Source: Betaproteobacteria bacterium Ga0077532
GTDB lineage: Bacteria > Pseudomonadota > Gammaproteobacteria > Burkholderiales > Ga0077523
Assembly: GCA_001464895.1 (NCBI GenBank)
Contig: LNEE01000062.1
Span: forward strand, 314,333-378,332
Length of the DNA: 64,000 bases
Reading direction: 5' to 3'
Numbering within the stretch: position 1 is the stretch's first letter; each line of letters starts with the position of its first letter. Of the stretch, positions 45,321 through 55,346 are shown one piece after another. The notes under the pieces are model-generated. The model did no database searches, was not told the DNA's origin, and saw only the letters and a program-made list of their open reading frames with translations. A program made the position numbers and the translations under genes.

Positions 45321-48300
45321 TTACAACAACACCCTCTCGATCCCCCCGTTGTTCGCCTTCTTCACGTACTCGTCCAGCCAGTCCTTCCCGAGCAGGTGCT
45401 TCGCCATCTCCACCACGATGTAATCGGCGTCCGTGCCCGAATCGTCGTTGTAGCGTGACAGCCCCTGCAGGCAAGACGGGCACGACGTCAGGATCTTCAC
45501 GTCGCCCTTGAAGCCGTCGGCGCGCAATGCGTCCGCGCCCTTCCGCATCTCCTCCTCCTTGCGGAAGCGGACCTGCGTCGAGATGTCGGGGCGCGTGATC
45601 GCGAGCGTGCCGGACTCGCCGCAGCAGCGGTCGTTCTGCTTCACCTCGGTGCCCATCAACTGGTTCACGACCTTCAACGGCTGATAGGTCTTCATCGGCG
45701 TGTGGCAGGGGTCGTGGTACATGTACCGCACGCCGTCCACGCCCTCCAGCTTCAGGCCCTTCTCCATCAGGTATTCGTGGATGTCGAGCAGGCGGCAGCC
45801 GGGGAAGATCTTGTCGAATTCGTAGCCGGCCAATTGATCCATGCACGTGCCGCACGACACGATCACCGTCTTGATGTCGAGGTAGTTCAGCGTGTTCGCG
45901 ACGCGGTGGAACAGCACGCGGTTCTCGGTCGAGATCGCCTGGCCCTTGTCGGCCTGACCTGCCGACGTCTGCGGATAACCGCAGCACAGATAGCCCGGCG
46001 GCAGCACGGTGATCGCGCCGACTTCGTAGAGCATCGCCTGCGTCGCGAGGCCCACCTGGCTGAAGAGGCGTTCGGAGCCGCAGCCCGGGAAGTAGAAGAC
46101 GGCGTCGGATTCCTCGTTCGTCTTCGCCGGATTGCGGATCACCGGCACGACGGTCTTGTCCTCGATGTCGAGCAGCGCGCGCGCGGTGCGGCGCGGCACC
46201 GACTTCGGCATCGGCTTGTTCAGGAAGTGGATCACCTGCGCCTTGATCGGCGGCTTGCCGAGCGTGGACGGCGGCTGCTTCGTCTGCCGCTGCACGAGGC
46301 CGAGACGCTTCGCCCAGCCGTGCGCGAAGCGCTGGGCCTTGTAGCCCCAGTCGATCATCACGGTGCGCGCGAGCTTGATCGTCGCGGGGTCGGTGGCGTT
46401 CAGGAACAGCATGGACGCCGCGGTACCCGGGTTGAACTTCTTCTTGCCCTGCGTGCGCAGCAGGTTGCGCATGGCCATCGACACATTGCCGAAGTCGATG
46501 TCGACGGGGCACGGGTTCGCGCACTTGTGGCAGACGGTGCAGTGGTCCGCGACGTCGCCGAACTCGTCGAAGTGGGCGAACGAGATGCCGCGTCGCGTCT
46601 GTTCCTCGTACAGGAACGCCTCGATCAGCAGCGACGTTGCGAGGATCTTGTTGCGCGGCGAGTAGAGCAGGTTCGCGCGCGGCACGTGCGTCGCGCACAC
46701 GGGCTTGCACTTGCCGCAGCGCAGACAGTCCTTGATGGAATCCGAGATCTCGCCGATGGCGCTCTGTTCGAGGATCAGGCTCTCGGTGCCGAGCAGGCCG
46801 AAGGACGGCGTGTACGCGTTGTCGAGGTTCGCGCCGGCGAGCAGCTTGCCGGCGTTGAAGCGGCCGTGCGGATCGATGCGCTGCTTGTAGTCGCGGAACG
46901 CCTCGACCTCGGCGGGTTCGAGGTAATCGAGTTTCGTGATGCCGATGCCGTGCTCGCCCGAGATCACGCCGCCCAGCGACTTCGCGAGCGACATGATGCG
47001 CGACACCGCGGCGTTGGCCTCCTGCAGCATCCCGTAGTCGTCGGAGTTCACGGGGATGTTCGTGTGCACGTTGCCGTCGCCCGCGTGCATGTGCAGCGCA
47101 ACGAACACGCGGCTCTTCAGCACGCGCTTGTGGATCGCCTCGATCTCGCCGCGGATGCCGTCGAAAGCGCGGCCGTCGAAGAGCTGCATGAGCGCTTCCC
47201 GCACTTCCGTCTTCCACGACACGCGCAGCGAGTAGTCCTGCAGCGCGCGGAAAATCGTCTCGTACGCGGGGCGGCCGGCTTCCGCGGACTGGCGTGCGAT
47301 CGACCGGCCCAGGCGCGATTCCGCCTCCGTGAGCGGATCGTCGAGATGGTCCAGCAGCCACTGCCAGCGGTCGCGGGTCTCGTGGCACAGCGCCGCGGCC
47401 TGCTCGGGGCGCTGGCCCAGCATCTCGGCACCGGCGACACCTTCCTCGCCGCCCTGCGTCACGCGCAGCGTCCCGCCGAAGAAGCCTTCGAGCGCTTCCA
47501 TCAGACGGATCTTGTTGCGCAGGGACAGCTCGATGTTGATGCGCTCGATGCCGTCGGAGTACTCGCCCAGGCGCGGCAGCGGGATCACGACGTCCTCGTT
47601 GATCTTGAAGGCGTTCGTGTGCTTCGCGATGGCGGCGGTGCGGGCGCGGTCGAGCCAGAACTTCTTGCGCGCTTCCGGCGTGACGGCGACGAAGCCTTCG
47701 GCGCCGCGCGCGTTGGCGATGCGGACGATCTGCGAGGCCGCGGACCCGGCGGCATCCGCATCGTCGGAGGCGATGTCGGCGAGCAGCACCATCTTCGGCC
47801 GGCCCCCGCGCTTCGCCTTCGCGGCGTAGCCCACGGCGCGCACGTAGCGCTCGTCGAGATGTTCGAGACCGGCCAGGACGGCGCTCGCGTGGCTGTCCAT
47901 GTACGCCTTGATCTCGACGATCGACGGCACGGCGTCGCGCACCTGCCCGTAGAACTCGAGGCACACGGTACGCGTGTGCTGCGGCATGCGGTGCAGGATG
48001 AACGTGGCGCTCGTGATGATGCCGTCGCAGCCTTCCTTCTGGATGCCGGGCAGGCCCGCGAGGAACTTGTCGGTGACGTCCTTGCCGAGCCCCTGCTTGC
48101 GGAAGCGGCTGCCGGGGATGTCGAGGATCTGCGCGGCGCCGTCGGCGGTACGGCCGTCGGCACGGAAGCGCTGGATGGAGAAGCGCGCGAGCGGTGCGTC
48201 GTGGATCTTGCCGAGGTTGTGGTCGAGGCGCGTGACCTCCATCAGGCGACCCTCGGGGTCGACCATGCGCCACGACGCGAGGTTGTCGAGCGCGGTGCCC

Positions 48301-49193
48301 CACAGCACGGCCTTCTTGCCCCCGGCATTCATCGCGACGTTGCCGCCGATGCACGAGGCGTCGGCCGAGGTCGGGTCCACCGCGAAGACGAGGCCCTGCG
48401 CCTCGGCGGCTTCCATCACGCGCCGCGTGACGACACCGGCGCCGCAGGTGATCGTCGGTACGGGCTTGTCGACGCCGGGCAGCGCGCGCCGCTCGACGGC
48501 GCCCAGCGCTTCCAGCTTCTCGGTGTTGATGACCGCGGACCGGTCGGTGAGCGGCACGGCGCCGCCGGTGTACCCGGTGCCGCCGCCGCGCGGGATGATC
48601 GTGAGTTCCAGCTCGATGAGGCCGCGGACCATCTCGGCGACCTCCTCCTCGGTGTCCGGATACAGCACGACGAACGGATAGGCCACGCGCCAGTCGGTGG
48701 CGTCGGTCACGTGCGAGACGCGGGCGAGGCCGTCGAACGCGATGTTGTCCTTGCGGGTCGTGCGGGAAAGGCGGCGCATCACGCGCTTGCGCAGCGCCGC
48801 GGTCTCGTCGAACCCGCGTTCGAAGCGCTGCACGGCCTCCCGCGCCAATTCCAGAAGGGCACCGACGCGCGGATCATCGGAGTTGCGGCGCTTCTGGATC
48901 TCGCCCAAGCGGTGGTTGAGCGCCTCGACCAGTGCCGTGCGGCGCTCGCGGTGCTGGAGCAGGTCGTCCTCGAGATAGGGGTTCCGGCTCACGACCCACA
49001 TGTCGCCGAGCACCTCGTACAGCATGCGGGCGGAGCGCCCGGTGCGGCGCTGCGCGCGTAGATCGCCGATGAGACTCCACGCCTTTTCGCCGAGCAGGCG
49101 GATCACGATCTCGCGGTCGGAGAAGGACGTGTAGTTGTAGGGGATTTCGCGGAGGCGCGTGACGGTGTCGGGCGCGAGGTCTAGCAGATTCAA
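45321..49193 (-). CDS. FAD/FMN-binding, Fe-S oxidoreductase with DUF3683 domain
   Basis: A 1290-residue protein. An N-terminal DUF3683 region is followed by a FAD-binding type 4 domain ([16 protein letters not shown], about 205-220; [14 protein letters not shown]) and an FAD-oxidase C-terminal domain ([19 protein letters not shown]). Next are two 4Fe-4S motifs ([11 protein letters not shown] and [11 protein letters not shown]) and two CCG heterodisulfide-reductase-like domains ([14 protein letters not shown]). It joins in one chain what glycolate or D-lactate dehydrogenases split between GlcD/GlcE and GlcF. The substrate is probably a 2-hydroxy acid. Similar single-chain forms occur in Betaproteobacteria. 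Confidence 0.88.
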   Translation of the reverse strand: MNLLDLAPDTVTRLREIPYNYTSFSDREIVIRLLGEKAWSLIGDLRAQRRTGRSARMLYEVLGDMWVVSRNPYLEDDLLQHRERRTALVEALNHRLGEIQKRRNSDDPRVGALLELAREAVQRFERGFDETAALRKRVMRRLSRTTRKDNIAFDGLARVSHVTDATDWRVAYPFVVLYPDTEEEVAEMVRGLIELELTIIPRGGGTGYTGGAVPLTDRSAVINTEKLEALGAVERRALPGVDKPVPTITCGAGVVTRRVMEAAEAQGLVFAVDPTSADASCIGGNVAMNAGGKKAVLWGTALDNLASWRMVDPEGRLMEVTRLDHNLGKIHDAPLARFSIQRFRADGRTADGAAQILDIPGSRFRKQGLGKDVTDKFLAGLPGIQKEGCDGIITSATFILHRMPQHTRTVCLEFYGQVRDAVPSIVEIKAYMDSHASAVLAGLEHLDERYVRAVGYAAKAKRGGRPKMVLLADIASDDADAAGSAASQIVRIANARGAEGFVAVTPEARKKFWLDRARTAAIAKHTNAFKINEDVVIPLPRLGEYSDGIERINIELSLRNKIRLMEALEGFFGGTLRVTQGGEEGVAGAEMLGQRPEQAAALCHETRDRWQWLLDHLDDPLTEAESRLGRSIARQSAEAGRPAYETIFRALQDYSLRVSWKTEVREALMQLFDGRAFDGIRGEIEAIHKRVLKSRVFVALHMHAGDGNVHTNIPVNSDDYGMLQEANAAVSRIMSLAKSLGGVISGEHGIGITKLDYLEPAEVEAFRDYKQRIDPHGRFNAGKLLAGANLDNAYTPSFGLLGTESLILEQSAIGEISDSIKDCLRCGKCKPVCATHVPRANLLYSPRNKILATSLLIEAFLYEEQTRRGISFAHFDEFGDVADHCTVCHKCANPCPVDIDFGNVSMAMRNLLRTQGKKKFNPGTAASMLFLNATDPATIKLARTVMIDWGYKAQRFAHGWAKRLGLVQRQTKQPPSTLGKPPIKAQVIHFLNKPMPKSVPRRTARALLDIEDKTVVPVIRNPAKTNEESDAVFYFPGCGSERLFSQVGLATQAMLYEVGAITVLPPGYLCCGYPQTSAGQADKGQAISTENRVLFHRVANTLNYLDIKTVIVSCGTCMDQLAGYEFDKIFPGCRLLDIHEYLMEKGLKLEGVDGVRYMYHDPCHTPMKTYQPLKVVNQLMGTEVKQNDRCCGESGTLAITRPDISTQVRFRKEEEMRKGADALRADGFKGDVKILTSCPSCLQGLSRYNDDSGTDADYIVVEMAKHLLGKDWLDEYVKKANNGGIERVLL

Positions 49194-49254
49194 GGGGGTC
49201 GCACTTCCATGTAGCGGGCATCGATTCTAGCCCGTGGTGTTGCGCTGCGGCGAA

Positions 49255-49647
49255 TCAGGCGAGCGCGGCCACCACGAGGTAGCGCGCCAGCTTTCCGGCC
49301 CCGATGGACGCGGCCGAGAGCCAGGGGTTCAATCGGAGCCAGCCGGCGCCCACACAGAGCGCATCGCCGACCACCGGCAGCCAGCTTGCGAGGAGCGCCA
49401 GCACGCCCCACCGGCGCACCCAGGCGATGCCGCGCGGGACCTTCCGATCGGGCACGAGCCGGCCCAGGAGGTAGGAGGTCATCCCGCCGAGCGTGTTGCC
49501 GGCGGTGGCCGTCGCGACGGCCGTCCAGAAGAGCGATGGATGTTCGCGCACGAGGGCGAAGAGGACCACCTCGGACGCGCCCGGCAGGAGCGTTGCCGAG
49601 ACGAAGCTCGACACGGCGAGCCCCGCGAGGCCGGTGCCGGTGTCCAC
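49255..49647 (-). CDS. YqaA/DedA-family membrane protein
   Basis: A 130-residue inner-membrane protein of the short YqaA branch of the SNARE-associated/DedA family. GLAVSSFVSATLLPGASEVVLFALV at the start, TAGNTLGGMTSYLLGRL in the middle and SWLPVVGDALCVGAGWLR toward the end fit. DedA relatives act in lipid-carrier recycling; the role of YqaA is unknown. It lies 30 bases downstream of the DUF4197 gene, on the same strand. Confidence 0.82.
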   Translation of the reverse strand: MDTGTGLAGLAVSSFVSATLLPGASEVVLFALVREHPSLFWTAVATATAGNTLGGMTSYLLGRLVPDRKVPRGIAWVRRWGVLALLASWLPVVGDALCVGAGWLRLNPWLSAASIGAGKLARYLVVAALA

Positions 49648-49677
49648 GGACGCGCGTCGGTGAGACCGGCCGGCGGA

Positions 49678-50391
49678 CTACGGAAGCAGGACGCCGAACA
49701 CCTTCCGCACGATCTTCTTGCCGGAATCGAGCGGGTTCTCGCGGATGACCTTCTCCTCCTCGGCGAGCGTGACGAAGAGGCCGTCCATCGCCTTCCGTGC
49801 CACGTACTGGTCGAGGTTCGCATCCTCCCCGCGCACGAGGCCGAAGGGCACGGCGCGGTTCGCGATCTTGTTGTAGGCCTCGGCGAGACGAAGCCGCTTG
49901 GTGGCGGTCGCGACGATGGGCACGAAACGGCGGACGAGTTCCTCGGACGTCTTGGCGCGGAAGAACTGGGTCGCGGCATCCTCCGGGCCCGTGAGAATGT
50001 TCTTGGCGTCCTCGATGGTCAGCGTGCGGATCGTGTTCATCAGCAGCGACCGGGCCTCGGGCACCGCCTGCTCGGCGGCGCGGTTCATCGTGTTCACGAG
50101 CTCCTGCGCCTGCGTGCCTAGGCCCACGGCGCGCAGCGCGCCCTCCACCTTGGCGAGACCGCCGGGCAGCGGGATCCGCACCTTGTCGTTGCCGAGGAAC
50201 CCGTCGGCCTGGCCCAGGCGGCGGACGGTGTGACCCGCGGCGATCTCGAGCGCCTGGCGCAGGGCGGTGGCGACCTCGTTCTCGCGCAAGGACTCCAGGG
50301 TGGGTTCGGCGGCGAGCGCCGGCCTGGCCGTGACGGCGGAGGTCGACAGCAGGACGAGGGCGGTGAGGCAGTGGCGACGGGTCGGGTTCAT
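49678..50391 (-). CDS. DUF4197 exported protein
   Basis: A 237-residue exported protein. The N-terminus RRHCLTALVLLSTSAVTARPALA is a signal peptide; its twin Arg is suggestive but lacks the full Tat motif. The mature part contains GLKEAL-like ATALRQALEIA, VRIPLPGGLAKVEGALRAVG and FGVLLP at the end, all typical of DUF4197. Function unknown. Divergent from the LysR-type regulator gene. Confidence 0.82.
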   Translation of the reverse strand: MNPTRRHCLTALVLLSTSAVTARPALAAEPTLESLRENEVATALRQALEIAAGHTVRRLGQADGFLGNDKVRIPLPGGLAKVEGALRAVGLGTQAQELVNTMNRAAEQAVPEARSLLMNTIRTLTIEDAKNILTGPEDAATQFFRAKTSEELVRRFVPIVATATKRLRLAEAYNKIANRAVPFGLVRGEDANLDQYVARKAMDGLFVTLAEEEKVIRENPLDSGKKIVRKVFGVLLP

Positions 50392-50520
50392 GGCAGGAGG
50401 ATATCGCGGGGCTCATGCCCTCGCAAAAAACGGGGTCGAAAAAGCGTCCGCGCGAGGCGGACCCTGGGGTCCGTGCGCGATAGACTGCGCCCCATGGAGA
50501 GGTCAGCAGAATTCAGCCGC

Positions 50521-51453
50521 ATGCACGTGACCATCCGGCAGCTCGAGGTGTTCGAGGCCGTGGCCCGTCTGGGGAGCATCGTGCGCGCAGCCGAGGCGCT
50601 GCATCTCTCGCCGCCCGCGGTCTCGATGCAGTTGAAGCAACTGGCGGAGAGCGTGGACCAGCCGCTGGTCGAGCAGATCGGCAAGCGGCTCTTCGTCACG
50701 CCGGTTGGCGAGGAACTGCTGCGCACCGCCCGTGCGATGTTCGAGACCTGGCGCGGCTTCGAGCGGGCCGCTGCGGATCTCCGGGCCTTGCGCAGCGGTT
50801 GCGTGCGTCTGGCTTGCACGGACTCGGCGGCCGGGTTCCTGCCCCGGTTCGTGGATGCCTTCCGGGCTCGTTACCCCGGGGTCGACGTGCAGCTCGAGGT
50901 GGCACCGCGCGACGTCGTCGTCGAACGGCTTGCCGGCAATGCCGACGACCTCTGCATTCTCGATGTTCCCCCGGCGCAGTTCGACATCGCGTGCCATCCG
51001 TTCCTCGCGAATCCGCTCGTGCCGATCGCCGCGCGCGATCATCCGCTCGCCGCCCGCAAGCGCATTCCGCTCGCGAGGTTTCTCGAGGAGCCGATGCTCG
51101 CGCGGGAGCGCGGATCGGGGACGCGGCTGGCCTTCGAGCGGTTCCTGCGGGATCAGGGCGTCACGCCGCCAGCGTGGACGGAACTGGAGTCGAACGCCGC
51201 ACTGCTCGCGGCCGTGGCCGCCGGCCGCGGCGTGGGCGTGATCTCGAGGCTCCTGCTGCCGAGCGATCCTGCCGAGGCCGGCGTGTGCGTGCTGCCGGTT
51301 CAGTCCCTGCCCGTGGAGGCCGCGTGGCACGCCATGCACCCCGGTGGCAAGAAGCTCTCGCCTGCGACGCTGGCCTTTCTCGACCATCTGAACGGGTCCG
51401 ACGCGCCGGTCATTCCTCCGGCGGATTGCAGTGGCGCGACCAGTCGTAGATGA
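50521..51453 (+). CDS. LysR-type regulator, CbbR-like
   Basis: A 310-residue LysR regulator. The HTH domain (residues 1-60) reads VTIRQLEVFEAVARLGSIVRAAEALHLSPPAVSMQLKQL, close to CbbR regulators of CO2 fixation. The effector domain follows from about 90. No cbb or other obvious target genes adjoin; the divergent neighbour is the DUF4197 gene. ATG at 50521 is used by family alignment; an upstream ATG at 50494 is possible. Its last 44 bases overlap, antisense, the 3' end of the small secreted protein gene. Confidence 0.82.
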   Translation: MHVTIRQLEVFEAVARLGSIVRAAEALHLSPPAVSMQLKQLAESVDQPLVEQIGKRLFVTPVGEELLRTARAMFETWRGFERAAADLRALRSGCVRLACTDSAAGFLPRFVDAFRARYPGVDVQLEVAPRDVVVERLAGNADDLCILDVPPAQFDIACHPFLANPLVPIAARDHPLAARKRIPLARFLEEPMLARERGSGTRLAFERFLRDQGVTPPAWTELESNAALLAAVAAGRGVGVISRLLLPSDPAEAGVCVLPVQSLPVEAAWHAMHPGGKKLSPATLAFLDHLNGSDAPVIPPADCSGATSRR

Positions 51454-51781
51454 AGTCGAACGCGACCTTGCGGCGGATGCCGTATTTCCGGATCTGCATC
51501 ATCGCGGCCTCGTCGGTGCCCACCTTGGTGATCTTGCGCCCGTAGCCCACGGCGTCGAGCGAGCCCTGGAGCACGTCGCCCGCGGTCAGCGTCAGAGGGG
51601 TGAGACGCATCGCGATGCCGTGGCCGGCCGCGTTCCTGGTCACGACGAAGTCGCACTTCTCGTCGGTCCAGGCGACTTCCATCTCGATCGGGTCGGCTGC
51701 GGTGGCGCCGCCGGCGATCGTCAGCCCGATGACTGCCGCGAGCGCCGCGAGGCGCTGAATTGCTCCGTTGGCGCGCTTCAT
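51410..51781 (-). CDS. small secreted protein of unknown function, paralogue A
   Basis: A 123-residue exported protein: a hydrophobic signal segment (LAALAAVIGLTIAGGATA) and then a 97-residue mature domain. The mature part has MEVAWTDEKCDF, AGHGIAMRLTP, MMQIRKYGIRRKVAFDFIYDWS and a final CNPPEE. The two cysteines may form a disulfide. I do not recognise the family. It is about three quarters identical by eye to the gene just upstream and begins in an ATGA overlap with it. Its 3' end overlaps the LysR gene by 44 bases. Confidence 0.75.
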   Translation of the reverse strand: MKRANGAIQRLAALAAVIGLTIAGGATAADPIEMEVAWTDEKCDFVVTRNAAGHGIAMRLTPLTLTAGDVLQGSLDAVGYGRKITKVGTDEAAMMQIRKYGIRRKVAFDFIYDWSRHCNPPEE

Positions 51782-52173
51782 TCTTCGGGCGGGTTGCAGT
51801 AACGCGACCAGTCGTAGATGAAGTCGAAGGCGACCTTGCGGCGGATCCCGTACTTCCGGATCTGCATCATCAACGACTCCTCGGTGCCGACCTTCGCGAT
51901 CTTGCGGATGAAGCCGATCTGGTCGAGTTCGCCGTCCAGTCGATCGCCGGCCACGAGGTCCATCGGGGTCATGCGCATCGCGATGCCGTGGCCCGCCTCG
52001 TTCTTCGTCACGATGAAATCGCACTTCGGGTCTGTCCATGCGACTTCCATGGTCAGTGCCTGCGCACCCTGCGCGACGCCGAACAGAAGTGCGCCGACGA
52101 TCGCGCGGCGCAGGACCCGTCGCGGGGAACCGACACTGGACCGGCGGGGACGGGCGGGTGGAACGATCGACAT
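51778..52173 (-). CDS. small secreted protein of unknown function, paralogue B
   Basis: A 131-residue exported protein. A basic start (residues 7-23, RPRRSSVGSPRRVLRR) precedes a hydrophobic segment (AIVGALLFGVAQGAQA). The mature domain MEVAWTDPKCDF...MMQIRKYGIRRKVAFDFIYDWS.YCNPPEE matches paralogue A over about 90 residues. First gene of the pair, divergent from uvrD. The start at 52173 fits a signal peptide. No function can be given. Confidence 0.75.
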   Translation of the reverse strand: MSIVPPARPRRSSVGSPRRVLRRAIVGALLFGVAQGAQALTMEVAWTDPKCDFIVTKNEAGHGIAMRMTPMDLVAGDRLDGELDQIGFIRKIAKVGTEESLMMQIRKYGIRRKVAFDFIYDWSRYCNPPEE

Positions 52174-52299
52174 CGGGGGCAACCTCCGGGAACGCAATGC
52201 AGGACGGGGAATCGGGACGGCCGCCGAAGAATACTCGAAGGGGCCGCGCTCCTGACCGCGCGTACGCCCGAAAGTGCGGGAAGCGAAAGTGGGCCCGCC

Positions 52300-52305
52300 T
52301 ATAAT
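52300..52305 (+). promoter_or_regulatory. -10 element of the uvrD promoter
   Basis: A perfect TATAAT 28 bases before the GTG start of uvrD, in the divergent region. The matching -35 position is poor (CGGGAA), so the promoter may be extended or weak. Confidence 0.4.
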
Positions 52306-52333
52306 CCTCGGCTCCCCATCGCGCCGGCACCCT

Positions 52334-54556
52334 GTGAACGCTTCCCTTCTCGACGGCCTCAATCCCCAGCAGCTCGAAGCGGTCACGCTGCCCGACACGT
52401 CTGCGCTCATCCTCGCCGGCGCCGGCAGCGGCAAGACGCGCGTGCTCACGTCGCGCATCGCGTGGCTCATCCAGACCGGTCGCGCCAGCCCCTCGGGCCT
52501 GCTCGCAGTGACGTTCACGAACAAGGCCGCGAAGGAGATGCTCACCCGCATCTCGGCCATGCTGCCGATCAACACGCGCGGCATGTGGGTCGGCACGTTC
52601 CACGGCCTTTGCAACCGCCTGTTGCGTACCCATCATCGCGAGGCCGCGCTCCCGCAGGCGTTCCAGATCCTCGACTCGGCCGACCAGCTCTCGGTGGTGA
52701 AGCGGGTGATGAAGTCCATGGGCCTCGACGACGAGAAGTACCCGCCGCGGCAGGTGCAGTGGTTCATCGCAAACCAGAAGGAACACGGTCTGCGGGCGTC
52801 GCAGGTGGATCCCGCCGACGAATTCGAGCGTCGCCTCGTGCAGGTGTACGAGATGTACGACCAGCAGTGCCAGCGCGAGGGCGTCGTCGATTTCGCCGAA
52901 CTGCTCCTCCGCGCCCACGAGCTGCTGTCGCGCAACGAGGTGCTCCGCGAGCACTATCGCGCGCGCTTCCGTCACATCCTGGTGGACGAGTTCCAGGACA
53001 CCAACAAGCTCCAGTACGCGTGGCTCCGGCTGCTCGCGGGCCGTGACAACCTCGTGTTCGCCGTGGGCGACGACGACCAGTCCGTCTACCGTTTCCGAGG
53101 GGCCGAGCCCGGCAACATGCTCAACTTCGAGCGCGACTTCCCCGCGTCGAAGGTCATCAAGCTCGAACAGAACTACCGCTCGCACGGCAACATCCTCGAC
53201 GCCGCGAACGCGCTGATCGCGCACAACCGCACCCGCCTCGGCAAGAACCTGTGGACGGCCGAGGGCAGCGGCGAACCGTTGCGCGTGTACGAGGCCGCGT
53301 CCGATGGCGACGAGGCCCGGTACATCGTCGAGGAGGTCCGCAGCCTGCGCGCCGAGGGTGTGCGCATGACCGACATCGCGCTGCTCTACCGCTCGAATGC
53401 GCAGTCGCGCGTCCTCGAACACGCGCTCTTCAGTGCCGGACTCGCGTATCGCGTCTACGGCGGGCTGCGGTTCTTCGAACGCCAGGAGGTGAAGCACGCG
53501 CTGGCCTATCTGCGTCTCGTCGCGAACCCCGAGGACGACGGCGCACTGTTGCGGGTCGTGAACTTCCCCACGCGTGGCATCGGCGCGCGCTCGCTCGAAC
53601 TGCTGCAGGAGACCGCGCGGGCCCAGGGCACGAGCCTGTGGCAGACGGCATGCTCGTCCCCGCCGGGCGGCAAGGCGGGGACGTCCATCGGTGCATTCGT
53701 CCGGTTGATCGAGGGCCTGCGCCAGTCGGTCAGCGGGCTGCCGCTCGCCGAGATCGTCGAGACGGTCGTCGAGGGCAGCACGCTGAAGGATCACTACCGC
53801 ACCGAGAAGGAAGGGGCGGAACGCGTCGAGAACCTCGACGAACTCATCAACGCCGCCACGACGTTCGGTGCCGAGGAGATCTACGATGCCTCGGCTCCGG
53901 AGGGCGGTGCGGTGGATCCGAACGATCCGATGGCGATGCTGAATGCCTTCCTGGCGCACGCAGCGCTGGAGGCCGGGGAGCATCAGGCCGGCGTCGGCGA
54001 GGACGCCCTGCAGCTGATGACCGTGCATTCATCGAAGGGCCTGGAGTTCCACGCCGTGTTCGTGAGCGGCATGGAGGAGGGACTCTTCCCGCACGAGAAC
54101 AGTCTCTCGGAGGAGGACGGTCTGGAGGAGGAGCGCCGCCTGATGTACGTGGCGCTGACGCGCGCACGCCGGCGCCTGTACCTCACGCTCGCCCAGTCGC
54201 GCATGCTCCACGGGCAGACGCGGTACCACATCCGTTCGCGTTTCTTCGACGAGATCCCCGAGCCGCTGCTCCGGCGCGTCAATGCGCCGCCGATGCGCGG
54301 CATGGGATCGTCGGGCATGGGTGGCGGGATGGTGCCGTTCGGCGGGTTCGGCGGCTACACGGGGGCGACGTCGGCGACGGCCGCGGCGACTGCGAGCGGC
54401 TGGCGCGTCGGGCAGAACGTCACGCACCCGAAGTTCGGCGCCGGGGTCATCGTGAACGCGGAAGGCCGGGGCGCCGACGCCCGGGTGCAGGTGAACTTCC
54501 GCGACTCCGGGCTGAAGTGGCTGGCCCTGGAGTACGCGAAGCTCACCGCGGCCTGA
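52334..54556 (+). CDS. uvrD: UvrD/PcrA-type DNA helicase II
   Basis: A 740-residue superfamily 1A helicase. Walker A is GAGSGKT at 29-35. TFTNKAA (Ia), DEFQDTN (II), GDDDQSVYRFRGA (III), EQNYRS (IV), VHSSKGLEF (V) and VALTRARRRLY (VI) follow in order. The C-terminal QNVTHPKFGAGVI segment is the Tudor-like tail of UvrD. It unwinds DNA in mismatch and nucleotide excision repair. The start is GTG at 52334, which begins the conserved LLDGLNPQQLEAV; the longer frame has no support. Confidence 0.92.
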   Translation: MNASLLDGLNPQQLEAVTLPDTSALILAGAGSGKTRVLTSRIAWLIQTGRASPSGLLAVTFTNKAAKEMLTRISAMLPINTRGMWVGTFHGLCNRLLRTHHREAALPQAFQILDSADQLSVVKRVMKSMGLDDEKYPPRQVQWFIANQKEHGLRASQVDPADEFERRLVQVYEMYDQQCQREGVVDFAELLLRAHELLSRNEVLREHYRARFRHILVDEFQDTNKLQYAWLRLLAGRDNLVFAVGDDDQSVYRFRGAEPGNMLNFERDFPASKVIKLEQNYRSHGNILDAANALIAHNRTRLGKNLWTAEGSGEPLRVYEAASDGDEARYIVEEVRSLRAEGVRMTDIALLYRSNAQSRVLEHALFSAGLAYRVYGGLRFFERQEVKHALAYLRLVANPEDDGALLRVVNFPTRGIGARSLELLQETARAQGTSLWQTACSSPPGGKAGTSIGAFVRLIEGLRQSVSGLPLAEIVETVVEGSTLKDHYRTEKEGAERVENLDELINAATTFGAEEIYDASAPEGGAVDPNDPMAMLNAFLAHAALEAGEHQAGVGEDALQLMTVHSSKGLEFHAVFVSGMEEGLFPHENSLSEEDGLEEERRLMYVALTRARRRLYLTLAQSRMLHGQTRYHIRSRFFDEIPEPLLRRVNAPPMRGMGSSGMGGGMVPFGGFGGYTGATSATAAATASGWRVGQNVTHPKFGAGVIVNAEGRGADARVQVNFRDSGLKWLALEYAKLTAA

Positions 54557-54578
54557 GCGTCGGGACCGCGCGGGCCGG

Positions 54579-55346
54579 TCAGGCGCCTTCGGTCGGCGGT
54601 GCCCCGAAGATGTCGCGATAGCTCGCGTAGACGGTGGTCATCAGCAGCGGCATCAGCATCCAGAACGTGAACTCGGTCGCGCCCTGGATCGGCATCCCGA
54701 GGGCAGCACAGCCGAGGAACATCCCCGAGCCGATCGCGCCGATCACGACGCCGTACAGCATGAACGCCGGTGTGTTGCGCAGCACCGCCGCGAGCGACGC
54801 GCGGAGCGCCTGGGAGGCCTTCAGCCCGTCGAGCACGATCGCGAGCGGCGCGAACCAGATGGCGAGGCCGAGCGGCAACGCCACCGCCACCATGATCACG
54901 AACGCCACGAACATGCGGCTCTCGAGTTCGGCCGCCTGATCGGGTGTGATCGACGCCGGATTCGTCTGCGACTGGAAGAGGAGGTCCCCGCCCAGCGCGA
55001 GCAGCAGCAGGATCTGCAGCACGATCCCCATGAGGTTCACGCCGCCGATCGTGGCGAGGTCCCGGACGCGATCGCGGAAGCCCTCGAACAGCATCGTGAC
55101 GGGGATCGACTCGCCACGGTCCGCCGCCCGGCAGGCGAGTGCCCAGCCACCCATGATGACCGGCAGCATCACACCGACCGCCAGCATGAGGGCCGGGTGG
55201 ACGCCGCTCACCTTCACTATGGCCCACGTGACGATCGTGAAGACGATCCACGTCAGGGGCTTCTTCCGGAAGAGGCTCCAGCCCGCGACGATCCAGTGCC
55301 AGCCCCGTGCGGCAGGCACCCGGCGGGGAAGGGCGTCTTCGGTCAT
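54579..55346 (-). CDS. BPSS1780-family membrane protein
   Basis: A 255-residue polytopic membrane protein with about six hydrophobic segments. GWHWIVAGWSLFRKKPLTWI at the start is the signature of this betaproteobacterial family. It contains GGWALACRAADRGE and DGLKASQALRASLAAVLRN. No function is known. Its start overlaps the thrB stop (ATGA). Convergent with uvrD. Confidence 0.8.
   Translation of the reverse strand: MTEDALPRRVPAARGWHWIVAGWSLFRKKPLTWIVFTIVTWAIVKVSGVHPALMLAVGVMLPVIMGGWALACRAADRGESIPVTMLFEGFRDRVRDLATIGGVNLMGIVLQILLLLALGGDLLFQSQTNPASITPDQAAELESRMFVAFVIMVAVALPLGLAIWFAPLAIVLDGLKASQALRASLAAVLRNTPAFMLYGVVIGAIGSGMFLGCAALGMPIQGATEFTFWMLMPLLMTTVYASYRDIFGAPPTEGA

Noticed and set aside
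45702..49061. Plus-strand open frame of 1119 codons
   Set aside because: It is antisense to the well-supported FAD/Fe-S oxidoreductase and has no domain logic; a codon-bias shadow.
51782..54028. Long N-terminal extension of the small secreted protein frame through uvrD
   Set aside because: The frame crosses paralogue B and uvrD antisense; the true product starts at a signal peptide near 51781.
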